Assembly (NCBI GenBank): GCA_036759185.1
Contig: DAIOVD010000056.1
Coordinates: 1-23,318, forward strand
Direction: 5' to 3'
Length of the DNA stretch: 23,318 nt
DNA from: CAMDMI01 sp036759185
Lineage (GTDB): Bacteria; Bacteroidota; Bacteroidia; Cytophagales; Flexibacteraceae
This document shows, piece after piece, positions 23,144 to 23,318 of the stretch. Below the pieces are notes generated by a model, which was given only the letters and a program-made list of their open reading frames with translations, did not search any database and was not told where the DNA came from. Numbering within the stretch: position 1 is the first letter of the stretch; each line of letters begins with the position of its first letter. Made by a program: the position numbers and the translations under genes.

Positions 23144-23318
23144 TCCGCTATACCTCGTTTGACCAATTTCTGGAAACCTGTCCGGATGAAATCGCCCACC
23201 AGTACAATCAGGTGAGGGCTCTTGTGAGGAGACATGTGCCCAAATCGAGGGAGGAAATGAAATACGCTTCACCCTTTGTTACCTACCATGGCCTGTTTCT
23301 CTATTTTGCCCATCATGC
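23140..23318 (+). CDS. DUF1801-domain protein, partial (first 59 residues)
   Basis: ATG 23140 overlaps the acyltransferase stop as ATGA, and the frame is open to the right edge (59 codons plus 2 bases). VRALVRRHVPKSREEMKYAS and FVTYHGLFLYFAHH match the DUF1801 core (helix, then the K/S-Y-x-x-P-x-F and beta strands) seen also in the protein at 13404. The remainder lies outside the window. Role unknown; tight coupling to a membrane acyltransferase is probably just operon packing. Confidence 0.8.
   Translation, partial: MIRYTSFDQFLETCPDEIAHQYNQVRALVRRHVPKSREEMKYASPFVTYHGLFLYFAHH

Noticed and set aside
1..23318. tRNA/rRNA genes, CRISPR arrays, transposases, integrases, toxin-antitoxin or defence modules
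   Set aside because: None could be supported by motif or structure anywhere in the window.

Overview
This is a chromosomal draft-assembly window from a Bacteroidota bacterium, probably Cytophagia- or Saprospiria-like; the exact lineage is a guess. The evidence is a fused MurF/alanine racemase, a secreted protein with a gliding-motility-type (type IX secretion, type B) C-terminal domain, a TonB-dependent receptor with a carboxypeptidase-regulatory-like N-domain, a propeller-type sensor kinase paired with a LytTR regulator, and promoters of the Bacteroidota form (TTG, about 18-21 bp, TAnnTTTG). Several starts are TTG or GTG. No tRNA, rRNA, CRISPR array, integrase or transposase was seen.

Layout. 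1-706 (minus) is the N-terminal part of an HlyD-type efflux adaptor, cut by the left edge. It is divergent from yidD (817-1125). Next come a LytTR response regulator and its membrane sensor kinase (1281-4974, overlapping genes), which run convergently into a TonB-dependent receptor (4971-7274, minus). The spacer 7275-7420 is a compact divergent control region: an 8-bp perfect inverted repeat lies over the likely receptor promoter, and a good promoter faces right. That promoter drives a 42-residue lipoprotein gene (7421-7549) followed by a terminator, a complete miniature transcription unit. Homoserine kinase thrB (7918-8850) stands alone and converges with an acyl-CoA dehydrogenase/AraC pair (10938 to 8856, minus).

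A minus-strand operon (13257 to 11096) encodes a flippase-like membrane protein, the heptose-1-phosphate adenylyltransferase RfaE2 and a YugP-type zinc metallopeptidase, and ends at a strong hairpin terminator (11039-11073). Then come a DUF1801/YdeI-like protein (plus) and, converging on it, a minus-strand pair: murF-alr and the type IX secreted protein, overlapping by ATGA. Divergent from murF-alr is a cysteine-free ArsR-type regulator, followed one base later by a FemAB/GNAT-like protein interrupted by exactly 100 N (a scaffold gap).

The right end holds a zinc alcohol dehydrogenase and a GNAT acetyltransferase (both minus), then an acyltransferase-3 membrane protein overlapping a second DUF1801 gene that runs off the edge. 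Two noncoding stretches (19987-20100 and 21935-22037) carry imperfect inverted repeats, built on CTATGTG-type and CGCAGAG-type units, each with a TCCCGA...TCGGGA hairpin. They look like dispersed intergenic repeat elements.

Most of the window is ordinary housekeeping and envelope content. I do not see a defence, secretion or biosynthetic system that is clearly new. The most worthwhile leads are the tiny lipoprotein unit, the palindrome over the receptor promoter, and the two structured intergenic repeats.
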